Origin: Nocardia flavorosea | GTDB taxonomy: Bacteria; Actinomycetota; Actinomycetes; Mycobacteriales; Mycobacteriaceae | Length of the DNA stretch: 64,000 nt | Reading direction: 5' to 3' | NCBI RefSeq assembly: GCF_015477805.1 | Contig: NZ_JADLQL010000003.1 | Location: forward strand, 62,001-126,000 | In this document: positions 1-14,259 of the stretch, one piece after another | How the letters are laid out: each line of letters begins with the position of its first letter | How positions within the stretch are numbered: position 1 is the stretch's first letter | Notes under the pieces: generated by a model | What the model was told of the DNA's origin: nothing | Databases searched by the model: none | The model's input: only the letters and a program-made list of their open reading frames with translations | Made by a program: the position numbers and the translations under genes

Positions 1-594
1 ATCGCCCGGCGTCAACTCGAAGCTGCCGTTACCGCCGACTACGGCTTCCGTGCGATGGCCGGCCTTTTCGCCGGAACCGGGCTCGCCGGCGATACTTCGG
101 CCCGTGACTGCTTCATGGCCGAATCGGTACTTTGGCATCTGCAACGTTGCGCCCCTGCGGCGCGGATCGTCCTGGTCGCCCACAACGCCCACATCCAGAA
201 AGAGCCGGTCTCTTTCGACGGTCACCTGACCGGTTTCCCCATGGGGCACTACCTGCACCGCGTCCTGGGTGACGGCTACTTCGCCCTCGGCCTGACCAGC
301 ACCGAAGGACATACCGCGGATATGCGCCCCGATGAAAGCGCGCCCTTCGGCTTCACTGTCGAACCCACGCCACTACATCCGCCCGAACGAGGAAGTATCG
401 AAAGCTCGTTCACCGATGCCGGTCTCGGACCCGGCATCGTCGATCTTCGCCGCGCCCGCCACGAAGTCACCGGCGGTCCCGTGCCGGACCGCACACGACT
501 GCAGAGCGCCTACCTCCATATCCCCGTCCTCGACGCCTTCGACGCCGTACTGAACACCGCGACCTCCACGGTGTCCGGTGACATCAGGCAGTGA
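1..594 (+). CDS. Erythromycin esterase-like protein, C-terminal part
   Basis: The reading frame is open from base 1 and the gene begins outside the window; only the last ~197 residues are visible. The stretch LVAHNAHIQKEP (around codons 59-70) matches the conserved AHNAH block of the erythromycin esterase superfamily, whose members hydrolyse ester or lactone bonds of macrolides or unknown substrates. The following GHYLHRVLGDGYFALGLT segment also fits the family's C-terminal half. Most actinobacterial members are chromosomal and not proven resistance genes, so the substrate cannot be assigned. No neighbouring gene is transcribed in the same direction for about 490 bases. The call rests on motif recognition in a partial protein. 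Confidence 0.72.
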   Translation: MARRQLEAAVTADYGFRAMAGLFAGTGLAGDTSARDCFMAESVLWHLQRCAPAARIVLVAHNAHIQKEPVSFDGHLTGFPMGHYLHRVLGDGYFALGLTSTEGHTADMRPDESAPFGFTVEPTPLHPPERGSIESSFTDAGLGPGIVDLRRARHEVTGGPVPDRTRLQSAYLHIPVLDAFDAVLNTATSTVSGDIRQ

Positions 595-1086
595 CCAGCC
601 GCGCTCCCGCTATTCGCAGTAGGTCGTGCACACGCTGATGGTCGCCGATCGCAGGGGGTTTGCGACCGGAGTCACTGCTGTTCTGGCAGGTCTTCCGTCG
701 CTGTGACGGTGGACCGAGCCCACACCCGGCAGCGCGGCGCCCCTGCAGCCTGTTGTGGAGCCGTCGGCCCGGGCAGCGAGCAGAACGCCCTGCTGCGGCC
801 TTTCGCGCTGCACCGCAACGGATTGCGTTGATCCGCAGTACGCGTTCGGTTGCTTGTCCAGGGCGACGGTGCATCAGGCGGCGGCCGGCGGGCCCGCGGC
901 CGTCACCGCAACCGGGGGAGGCCGAAGCCGGCCGGGACGTTCGATGAATGCCTTCGCGTGGTCGATGTTGCTCCAAAAAGCGAATGCAAGAGTGCGTTTC
1001 ATCGGTGATCGGTGATGTACATCAACTATTGTCAGCGACTGAACAAAACCTATCCGATAGCGGTACGACCGAATCGAGAGCCGATC
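595..1086. other. Intergenic region, no gene recognised
   Basis: About 490 bases between the esterase-like gene and the DUF4254 gene. Several open frames cross it on both strands, but none has a recognisable domain, a good ribosome binding site or a sensible composition. The last ~80 bases are relatively AT-rich and probably hold the promoter of the downstream gene. Confidence 0.5.
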
Positions 1087-1578
1087 ATGTTTGGACAGAG
1101 TGTGATGGTGCCGGGGGACGTTCGAACGGGGCGGCAGGTTGCGCCTCCGTGGGGCGGGCTGCCGACAGCCACGCAGTTGCTGTGCAGTTTCCAGGGGACG
1201 AAGTTCGCAGATCACGAACTGCTGCGCTCGGCGCACGCACTGGCGGCGCTGCATGCGCGCCGGATCACCATGCAGGACAGTCGCCTGGTCGCCGAAATGG
1301 ACCAGCGCCGCCGCGAATTGATCGAGGATATCGACGAGTGGTTTCACGAACGCGGACCGCGCCTGCTCGACGGGCTGATCCATACCGAAACGCTGGGTGC
1401 TGTGATCGATCGGCTGGCCTGGCGCTGGGTGGATGCCAACCAGATGGTCGAAACCGACGGCGCGCGCGATCAGTACGCACGTAAACGCTGGCACCGCCTG
1501 GCCGAGCTGATCGACGGGTACACCGAACTGGCCGGCGATATAGTCGGCGGCCGCAGGCGGTTTCCCGGCCGGATGTGA
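1087..1578 (+). CDS. DUF4254 family protein
   Basis: 163 residues from the ATG at 1087, which has a GAGAG-type ribosome binding site about seven bases upstream; in-frame starts further upstream (1012, 1015) would add a poorly conserved tail. The protein is mostly helical, with HELLRSAHALAALHARR, DQRRRELIEDIDEW and HTETLGAVIDRLAWRW segments typical of DUF4254, a family of unknown function usually found in Actinobacteria beside glycosyltransferases. It is followed after a strong hairpin by a convergent GT4 glycosyltransferase, which fits that context. The first ~90 bases of this gene have a decayed copy at about 12290-12385, next to the intact GGDEF/EAL gene, pointing to an old duplication of the neighbourhood. 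Confidence 0.75.
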   Translation: MFGQSVMVPGDVRTGRQVAPPWGGLPTATQLLCSFQGTKFADHELLRSAHALAALHARRITMQDSRLVAEMDQRRRELIEDIDEWFHERGPRLLDGLIHTETLGAVIDRLAWRWVDANQMVETDGARDQYARKRWHRLAELIDGYTELAGDIVGGRRRFPGRM

Positions 1579-1590
1579 GACTGCCACACC

Positions 1591-1618
1591 GGCGCTCGAT
1601 CGCCGCCGATCGAGCGCC
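1591..1618. terminator. Bidirectional hairpin terminator
   Basis: Perfect 12-bp stem (GGCGCTCGATCG at 1591-1602 pairing with 1607-1618) with a four-base CCGC loop. It lies exactly between the converging DUF4254 and glycosyltransferase genes. No clear T-tract follows, as is common in high-GC actinobacteria. Confidence 0.75.
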
Positions 1619-1630
1619 GCAGCCGGTTGA

Positions 1631-2758
1631 TCAGCGGTCCAGAACCGACAGCATTCCCGATACGGCGGCCGGCCAGGTGAACTGTTCGGCCCGCTGCCGG
1701 GCCGCGTCCCGGCGTCGGGCGGCCGGCCGGGCGAGAACATCGGTGACGGCATCGGCGAACGCCGCCGGGTCGTCGGCGGCCACCGCGCCGCACTCGGCGG
1801 TCACGATATCGGCCAGGGCCGAGGACCGGCTGGCCACCACCGGCGTACCCGCGGCGAGGGCCTCCAGTGCGGCAAGGCCGAACGTTTCGTGCGGACCGGG
1901 TGCGAGCGAAATATCGGCAGTGGCCAGCAATCTGGCCACCTCGGCGCGATCGGTGATGAATCCGGTGAAATGGACCGCGGGCACACCGTCCGCGAGCACC
2001 GGCACCGATCGGGCCCGCCGCTCCAGTGCTTCTCGCCGCGGCCCGTCACCGGCGACCACCAGGCGCGCTTCCACCCCACCGCGGCGCAGCTCGGCGATGG
2101 CCTCGATACTGCGGTCGACCCGTTTCTCCACCGACAGCCGCCCGCAGTGCACCAGCAGCGGATGGCCGGGCACACCGAGGTCCGCCCGCAGGCCGTGATC
2201 GTGCCGTTGCGGACTGAACAGGTCCAGATCGACGCCCAGCGGAACCATCTCGACATTGGACGCGCCGATACGCCGGAATTCGGCGCGGGCGAATTCCGTG
2301 GTGCAGACAACCATGTCGTACTGATCGGCCGTGTGCCGGTTGGCGATATCGGCGAGGCGACCGGCGTATCGGCGGGGCATGAGCTGTCCCAGCAGGCGGT
2401 CGAGCCGTTCATGCGAGATCATCACGCCGGCGACGCCCCGGCGGCGGGCCCAGCGCCCGAAGCCCCGCAACGTCAACCGGTCGGAGACCTCCAGCGCGTC
2501 GGGCCGCAGCCCGGCCAGGGTGTCGGCCACCCGCCGTGGGTCGGCGGCACGGTAGCCGCCGGTCCACGGAATCGGCAGAGCGGGCAGGGTGATCCGCACG
2601 ACCCCGTTCGGCAAGGTTTCCTCGAGCCGGCGCGGACCGGGGACGATCAGCACGACTTCGTGGCCGGCGGCCACATATCCCGCGCCCAGGTGGTGCAGCG
2701 CGGTACGCAAACCGCCGGAGCGCGGCCCGTAGAAATTGGCCAATTGCACGATGCGCAC
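1631..2758 (-). CDS. GT4-family glycosyltransferase
   Basis: 375 residues, the normal length for a GT-B fold glycosyltransferase. The N-terminal Rossmann domain starts MRIVQLANFYGPRSGGLRT, with the glycine-rich loop that binds acceptor or donor. The C-terminal domain has LVHCGRLSVEKRVD and the nucleotide-sugar signature E-x7-E (ETFGLAALEALAAGTPVVA, about residues 296-314). This is the CAZy GT4 pattern of mannosyl- and glucosyltransferases such as those of the PIM, LAM and mycothiol pathways. Sugar and acceptor cannot be deduced. It converges on the DUF4254 gene, a common companion. No membrane segment is visible, so it is probably a cytosolic enzyme acting at the inner face of the membrane. 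Confidence 0.88.
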   Translation of the reverse strand: MRIVQLANFYGPRSGGLRTALHHLGAGYVAAGHEVVLIVPGPRRLEETLPNGVVRITLPALPIPWTGGYRAADPRRVADTLAGLRPDALEVSDRLTLRGFGRWARRRGVAGVMISHERLDRLLGQLMPRRYAGRLADIANRHTADQYDMVVCTTEFARAEFRRIGASNVEMVPLGVDLDLFSPQRHDHGLRADLGVPGHPLLVHCGRLSVEKRVDRSIEAIAELRRGGVEARLVVAGDGPRREALERRARSVPVLADGVPAVHFTGFITDRAEVARLLATADISLAPGPHETFGLAALEALAAGTPVVASRSSALADIVTAECGAVAADDPAAFADAVTDVLARPAARRRDAARQRAEQFTWPAAVSGMLSVLDR

Positions 2759-2817
2759 GCCGCCGATCGTCGCGGGGTCCGGGTGCCCGCCGGAACCGGG
2801 CCGTTGAATCGGCGGTT

Positions 2818-2948
2818 AACACCTGGTGGTATTCGAGTGCGACGGCTATGGGTTCCACGCTCTCGCCCACCACGCCGCGCGAATGAACGGCCGCTCCGAT
2901 GCTCGACTTCACGATGGCGAGATAGACCCTTCTGACCAGGCGAAGGGC
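2818..2948 (-). pseudogene. Decayed EAL-domain fragment (dcpA-like remnant)
   Basis: Read on the minus strand this stretch encodes VRRVYLAIVKSSIGAA, then RGVVGESVEPIAVAL. These align with DLAIVKSIIGLAGSFGLGVVGEGVETPVAA in the intact GAF-GGDEF-EAL protein at 12381-14258. Nucleotide identity is also obvious, for example CTCGCCCACCACGCC and TTCACGATGGCGAGAT occur at both places. Only this ~40-codon piece of the EAL domain survives; what precedes and follows is unrelated. It sits between the glycosyltransferase and the giant repeat protein, and marks the left edge of the inserted toxin-like cassette. Confidence 0.7.
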
Positions 2949-3174
2949 GGAGGGTTTTGCTTCCTGGATGGCTTCGCCGCACTTCTTTCCGTTGGCGAAC
3001 CCGGCCGTGGTGTGCGTGGCGAGATGCGTGCCCGAGGGGTGCCGCCGGTGCCACTGTCCACGCGGTGGACGGTCACTGTTGCCGGACGGCGCTTGCGGTC
3101 GGCCACCCGTGAACCGGCCCGCACGAATCACAGTATGTCGCCGAGTTGGTCGGCGTATGTCCGGGGCGCGAGCG

Positions 3175-9426
<6,252 letters not shown>

Positions 9427-9498
9427 CGCGCGCCGTCCGGCGTCTCGTCATCGGTGCCGGCAAGAGTCGCCGGAGTCTCGGTATGCAATCGAGAACCC

Positions 9499-11172
9499 TT
9501 AAGGCTTCGCCGTTTCCACGAGCAAACGTCGCAGGATGTGGGCGGGTGTTGCGGCTTCTTTCCGGTGTAGCTGTACTTGTACGAAAGCGTCCGCCAGCGC
9601 CGGCCCCGGATCGAATCCACTGTTCGGCGAATCGCCGCCACTCCCACTGCCGCGCCACTGGCGGTATCCGTGCACCACGCTGCCCAGTGTCTCCGTGTAG
9701 AGGTCGGCGCCGCGCAGCGCGAGGTACCCGGCGATGAGTTTGCGCTGTGCGACCCGGCGTGCGCGCAGACCGCCGAGGATATCGAGCGCGTGGCCGAGTT
9801 CTCGCACGATCGCGCAGTACACGGGCCGTTCTTCGATTCCACGGACCGACGCTCCGGCTGCTGCCGCGGCGCGGACTTTTTCGGCGTAGAGCCCGGGCCT
9901 GCATGCGACCGCGTGGTGCAGTGTCAACTGCCTGATCTGAGTCTGCGGCCCGTGCTCGCCGGGCACCTCGCCCCATTCGAGCCGGGTGACATCTTCTCCG
10001 CAGTCGCCGATCACGAATTCGCCGAGTGCCAGGTAGGGGTGTTCGGTGAGTACGTCATCGAGTGCCACCGCGATTTCGTGGCGGACGTCCGGTGTGATTC
10101 CCGGAGCGTCGAGGCCGACGACTCGTAACTCGTGCCGAGCGGCCAGTGCCTGTACGAGGAACTGACTCGCTCGCTCGGCAGCGTGTTCGGATTCGGTTTG
10201 CCCGGTGGCATCGTGTGCGGCGTTCGCCGGGACGGCCTCGCGGTTGTCGCGCTTGTCCTTACGTTTCGCCTGGGGCGGAGGCGGGGACGGCGGACGTGCT
10301 CCGCCTGGATCGGTGGCCGGCGCGGAGACCTTGCTCGGTGGTCCGGCGGGCGCTGCGCTGCGTGACCAAGGTGTGCTGGGCCGTTGTCGTTCGGTGGCAC
10401 CTGGGTTGTCGGGTTTCGCGGTTTGGGCGCGTGTCGGCGAGGTGACCGCTGCGCGATCGGGAGTTCGGGTTGCGGCCGGCGGCGTGCCCGCAATGTTCTG
10501 CCCGGCGGTTGTGGCCGGTGCGGCCCCGCCCAGTGGTCGGTCTTCGGCGGTCGGGGCGCCGTTTTCGGCGGCCGTCGGTTCGGTGGCGTGTGGATCGTCC
10601 GGCGAACCCGGCCGATTTGCGGGTTTCTCGGCGCTCGGGAAGTCATCGGCCGCGGTGTTCGAAATGTCTGGCGGGGTGGCCGTGGGATCGGCGGCAGCCG
10701 TGGGTGCCGGTGGTGTCGCGAGTGAATGGTCGGGAGTGACGGTTGTCGACGCCGGCGTGATCTGGTCCGCGATGGGTTGCGCGGTGACCCCGGTGGGTGC
10801 TGGTGGTGTTGCGTCGATCGTGGCGGGTACGGAGGTCGCGGGGGTGCGGTCGTGCAGGGCCACCGCCTCCCGGATCGTTGCGAAACCGTCCCGGTCCGCG
10901 TCGCCGAGGTTGCGGGCGATGCCGTTGACGAGATTCCCCTCTTCGACGAGGCTTTGGACTGTTTTCGCCAGACTGTCGAGTACTCGCTGGGAGTCGGGCC
11001 GATAGGTCTTTTCGAAGTGGCGGCCGGGCTCGTCGTTGCCCCAGAACTCCCCCTCTTCGGCGACAACGGTTTTCAGGTCTTCTTGCGCCCGGCGTGCCAG
11101 GTCGCCCAAGGATTCGTACTCGCGTGTGAGCGAATGAAGTCGATCCTCATCGATCCGCAGCGAATGCCCCAC
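9499..11172 (-). CDS. WXG100-type protein with C-terminal zincin-like domain
   Basis: 557 residues from a GTG at 11172, preceded by GAGGAG six bases upstream. Residues 1-100 (SLTREYESLGDLARRAQEDLKTV, EFWGNDEPG, later DSLAKTVQSLVEEG) form the helix-turn-helix of a WXG100/ESAT-6-like domain, with WGN replacing WXG. Residues ~110-330 are a Pro/Ala/Thr linker. The C-terminal ~220 residues contain IVRELGHALD at 455-464, the position where zinc metalloprotease-like toxins normally carry HExxH; here the first His is Arg457. A conserved TLGS and a C-terminal helix follow. The stop lies 72 bases before the giant CpnT-like gene, so the two probably form one operon. The architecture suggests an ESX-exported effector, possibly catalytically dead. 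Confidence 0.72.
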   Translation of the reverse strand: MGHSLRIDEDRLHSLTREYESLGDLARRAQEDLKTVVAEEGEFWGNDEPGRHFEKTYRPDSQRVLDSLAKTVQSLVEEGNLVNGIARNLGDADRDGFATIREAVALHDRTPATSVPATIDATPPAPTGVTAQPIADQITPASTTVTPDHSLATPPAPTAAADPTATPPDISNTAADDFPSAEKPANRPGSPDDPHATEPTAAENGAPTAEDRPLGGAAPATTAGQNIAGTPPAATRTPDRAAVTSPTRAQTAKPDNPGATERQRPSTPWSRSAAPAGPPSKVSAPATDPGGARPPSPPPPQAKRKDKRDNREAVPANAAHDATGQTESEHAAERASQFLVQALAARHELRVVGLDAPGITPDVRHEIAVALDDVLTEHPYLALGEFVIGDCGEDVTRLEWGEVPGEHGPQTQIRQLTLHHAVACRPGLYAEKVRAAAAAGASVRGIEERPVYCAIVRELGHALDILGGLRARRVAQRKLIAGYLALRGADLYTETLGSVVHGYRQWRGSGSGGDSPNSGFDPGPALADAFVQVQLHRKEAATPAHILRRLLVETAKP

Positions 11173-11503
11173 AGCGATCTCCTCATCTACCGTCCATGAT
11201 TGTTCCGTGCCGGGGCCCGGTTTCCCGCTACCGGGAAGATTCGGTGGGGCCGCGCGGAGGAGACATCGCCGGTGGCGTGGAAGCGAGTTCGTTGATCGGG
11301 GGTGAATCCTGGATGTGCGTTAAAATTCGGGCAACTGAAGCCGGCGGTCGGTAGTTCGGTCGCTGTCGGGCCCGGCACGCGGGCTCCGCACCAACATCGC
11401 GCGACTACGGTATCGACGCTCCGGCTGTGCGGGGTCGCTCCCTCGGTGTGCGAGTGCGTCGGTGCCCGCGCATCAAGGTTACGAACCGAGCGGGAGTAGA
11501 GAT

Positions 11504-11767
11504 ATGAGCGATTCGGAGTTGCCCGAGTCCCGTGAAATCGTGCTGCGGCTGCTGCGGGGCGATATCAACCCGGTCGATGATTACATTCTCTTCATGGAGG
11601 ACATCGTGCTGTTTGCGGTGGCCAGCGTGGACGAGGTGGATACCGAATGGCTGCTGGGCCATATCGCAGATACGACATGGCCCTATGAGCGGCGGGCGGA
11701 TCTTGCGGCCATGATGGTCAGGCATCGGTCCGAAGCGTTCGCGGTGCTCGGCGAGGCTCCACGGTGA
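11504..11767 (+). CDS. Small acidic protein of unknown function
   Basis: 87 residues from the ATG at 11504, with a GGGAG ribosome binding site; an upstream in-frame extension to 11462 lacks one. The protein is acidic and mostly helical (ESREIVLRLLRGDINPVDDYILFMEDIVLF), with no recognised domain. It is divergent from the WXG100 genes and overlaps the following YbaB-like gene by four bases (GTGA), so the two are co-translated. The position next to toxin-like WXG100 proteins makes an immunity or chaperone role possible; that is inference from context alone. Confidence 0.6.
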   Translation: MSDSELPESREIVLRLLRGDINPVDDYILFMEDIVLFAVASVDEVDTEWLLGHIADTTWPYERRADLAAMMVRHRSEAFAVLGEAPR

Positions 11768-12195
11768 CGGATCCGTCGCCGGGCCGGGACATGGATGAGG
11801 TCAATCGGCAATTGCGTGCGGAAGTCCATCGGGCGATGGACGCCTACGAGGATCAAATCGCGCGATTGGCCGAGATCCGCGGGCATTTGGATACGGTGCG
11901 TATCCAAGCCCGTTCCGTCGATGGGCAGGTCGAGGTGAGCGTCGACTCCGCGGGGATTGTGGTGGAGATCGAACTGCAGCAAGCCGCCCTGCGGGAGAAA
12001 CCGAATGCGCTCGCGCGCAAGATCACCGAGGTGGCGCGCGAGGCCGCCCGGTACGCGGAGAAATACCGGATCGAGGCGCTCGCGCCGATCACCGAGATCG
12101 TCGGTGCGATGCCGGATCTTCCGGATCTGATTCCCGGGGCGCCGAGCCTGCGGGAACCGTTTCCGCCGGAGGACCCGGAAGAATCCACATCGTGA
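11764..12195 (+). CDS. YbaB/EbfC family DNA-binding-like protein
   Basis: 143 residues starting with the GTG of a GTGA overlap with the preceding ORF. An N-terminal coiled helix (residues ~10-45) leads to the YbaB-type core QARSVDGQVEVSVDSAGIVVEIEL, followed by a long helix (ALARKITEVAREAARYAEKY) and a Pro/Glu-rich tail. YbaB/EbfC proteins form dimers that bind DNA. In Nocardia and mycobacteria, members encoded beside WXG100 or ESX genes (EspL-like) are thought to assist ESX substrates rather than organise the nucleoid. The context here, divergent from two WXG100-type genes, favours the ESX-associated role. Confidence 0.75.
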   Translation: MTDPSPGRDMDEVNRQLRAEVHRAMDAYEDQIARLAEIRGHLDTVRIQARSVDGQVEVSVDSAGIVVEIELQQAALREKPNALARKITEVAREAARYAEKYRIEALAPITEIVGAMPDLPDLIPGAPSLREPFPPEDPEESTS

Positions 12196-12284
12196 ACCGC
12201 CGGGGTTGCCGATAGCTGGGTCGGCCTGGAGCCGGTAAAGCGTACGGGCGGCCCTTGGCCGGTATGGGGCGAGGGTCGCTTCGT

Positions 12285-12385
12285 GTTGTGTCGGCCGATC
12301 GAGAGCCGACCGTGTGTGGACCAGATTGTGCTGGTGCCGGGTGACGCTCGAACTGGACGGGTCGCGCCCGATGGGGCGGACTATC
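12285..12385 (+). pseudogene. Truncated copy of the DUF4254 gene 5' end
   Basis: The stretch from ATCGAGAGCCGA through GTGTGTGGACCAG and CTGGTGCCGGG to CTCGAACTGGACGG matches 1072-1150 around the start of the DUF4254 gene, at roughly 80 percent identity by eye. The ATG has become GTG and the frame ends soon after. No further DUF4254 sequence follows; the copy runs into the 3' end of the convergent dcpA-like gene. It mirrors the EAL fragment at 2818-2948 on the other side of the cassette. Confidence 0.65.
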
Positions 12386-14258
12386 GGTCGGGCCGGCCGC
12401 GGCCGGAGCGCGGCAGGTCGAGATTAAGCGGGATCCGGCCCACGCTCAGATGTTCACCGACCTCGTCGGCGGGCAGCGGCCGGGCGATGAGGAAGCCCTG
12501 GGCCCGGTAGCAGCCCAGCCCGACCAGGGTGCGGGCGGCGACCGGCGTTTCCACGCCCTCGCCCACCACGCCGAGCCCGAACGATCCGGCCAGTCCGATG
12601 ATCGATTTCACGATGGCGAGATCGTCGGTGCTGGCCCCGAGCCGCTGGACGAATCCGCGGTCGATTTTCACCGCGTCCACCGGTAGCGCTTTCAGATGCG
12701 ACAGCGAGGAGTACCCGGTGCCGAAATCGTCGATGGCGATCTGGACGCCCATCCGTTTGAGCCCGCGCAGTGTTACCTGGGTGCGAGCCAGATCCTGCAC
12801 CACCACATGTTCGGTGATCTCCAGGCAGATGGAGCTGCCGTCTATTCCGAAATGGCGCAGGATGTCCTCGATCCGCTCGACGAAATCCAAGCTCACCAGC
12901 TGCACCGGGGAGACGTTGATCCGCATGACCATATTTGTGGCCAAGCCCTGGCGGCGCCAGCGCGCGAACTGCGCGCAGGCCGTGCGGATAACCCAGCGGC
13001 CCAGTTCACCGGCCAGATTGGTGGCCTCGGCGACGGTGACGAACGCTCCGGGTGGCAGCAGGCCGCGGGTGGGATGCAGCCAGCGGACCAGGGCCTCCAT
13101 CGCGACGATACGGCCGGTGCGCAGATCGACCTCGGGCTGGTAGTGCAGGATCAGCGATCCGTCGGAGACCGCGCTGCGCAGGTTGAGCTCCACATCGTCC
13201 TGGAGTTCGAATTGGGCGCGCATCGCGTCGGTGAACAGGGCGACCCCGTTGCCGCCGCCGGACTTGGCCGACAGCAGGGCGTGGTCGGCGCGTCGCAGCA
13301 CATCGGCGACGGTGGTCTCGCCGGGTATCCCCACCGCCACGCCGACGCTGGCGCCGCGGCTCACCGATTCACCGCCGACCATCACCCGGCGGCTGATGAG
13401 TTCCCGGATCCGGGTCGCCTCGTGTTCGGCGGCGACGGTGTCCATGGGTTTGGCGGGGACGATCACGAACTCGTCACCGCCGAGGCGGGCGATCATATCG
13501 TTGGGGTCGAGATTGTCCTGGAGCCGTTCGGACAGGGTGCGGATGAACTTGTCACCCGCGGTGTGGCCGAGGAAATCGTTGAGGGCTTTGAGCCGGTCCA
13601 GGTCGAGGAAAAAGGCGGCGACGGGGCCGGGGCTACCGGCCCGTAACCGCTGTTCCATATGTTCGAGGAGCGCCCGCCGGTTCGACAGTCCGGTCAGATC
13701 GTCGTGCAGGGCGATGAACCGCAGCTGTTCCTCGGCTTCCACGCGGGCCTGCAATTGGGCGAACAGGGTGGCTATCGCCTTGAGTACATTGAGTTCGCGA
13801 TTGCTCCAGTCGCGGTCCCCGACCTTGACGAACCCGAGTAGTCCGGTGGATTTTCCCCGGGAGACCAGTGGGACGGCCGCGGAGCTGATATCGCCGAGCC
13901 CGGAGGCGGAGTGGATGGTCTGCTGATAGTCGGCGGCGCTGGCCGGGACCAGGAACGGTTCGGTGGCGTGCTCGAGTGACCGGAACACCGAATCGGCCTG
14001 GTCGAAATACACGACTTTGAGCGGATCGGGCTCCGGCACGTCCTGACGCGGCGGCCATTCGGCCACCAGCACCGTCGACCGGTTCTTGGGGTCGTTGTGC
14101 CGCAGGTAGCTGAAGTCCACATCGAAGTAATCGATCAGCATGGCCAGCACCTGCTCGGTCGCCGACACCATGGTCGCCGAATCGACGCCCATCAGCTCCG
14201 CGGCGACCTCAGTCACCAGCGAGTCGAGTGTCCGCCGAGGCACCTGATCTCCGATCAC
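12381..14258 (-). CDS. dcpA: Bifunctional diguanylate cyclase/c-di-GMP phosphodiesterase, GAF-GGDEF-EAL
   Basis: 625 residues, close to the length and sequence of M. tuberculosis Rv1354c and M. smegmatis DcpA. A GAF domain spans about 30-175 and the GGDEF domain about 180-345, with an intact GGDEF at 260-264. The EAL domain runs from about 355 to 610, with EAL at 388-390, INVSP, LEITE, DDFGTGYSS, KIDRGFV and GEGVET all present. Both synthesis and breakdown of cyclic di-GMP are therefore plausible. No membrane segment; cytosolic. It starts with GTG one base after the stop of the upstream Rv1355c-type gene, so expression is coupled. A decayed piece of a second EAL copy lies at 2818-2948. Confidence 0.93.
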   Translation of the reverse strand: MIGDQVPRRTLDSLVTEVAAELMGVDSATMVSATEQVLAMLIDYFDVDFSYLRHNDPKNRSTVLVAEWPPRQDVPEPDPLKVVYFDQADSVFRSLEHATEPFLVPASAADYQQTIHSASGLGDISSAAVPLVSRGKSTGLLGFVKVGDRDWSNRELNVLKAIATLFAQLQARVEAEEQLRFIALHDDLTGLSNRRALLEHMEQRLRAGSPGPVAAFFLDLDRLKALNDFLGHTAGDKFIRTLSERLQDNLDPNDMIARLGGDEFVIVPAKPMDTVAAEHEATRIRELISRRVMVGGESVSRGASVGVAVGIPGETTVADVLRRADHALLSAKSGGGNGVALFTDAMRAQFELQDDVELNLRSAVSDGSLILHYQPEVDLRTGRIVAMEALVRWLHPTRGLLPPGAFVTVAEATNLAGELGRWVIRTACAQFARWRRQGLATNMVMRINVSPVQLVSLDFVERIEDILRHFGIDGSSICLEITEHVVVQDLARTQVTLRGLKRMGVQIAIDDFGTGYSSLSHLKALPVDAVKIDRGFVQRLGASTDDLAIVKSIIGLAGSFGLGVVGEGVETPVAARTLVGLGCYRAQGFLIARPLPADEVGEHLSVGRIPLNLDLPRSGRGRPDR

Positions 14259-14259
14259 A

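Noticed and set aside
595..1086. Small genes in the left intergenic region
   Set aside because: Open frames on both strands have biased composition and no recognisable domain or ribosome binding site.
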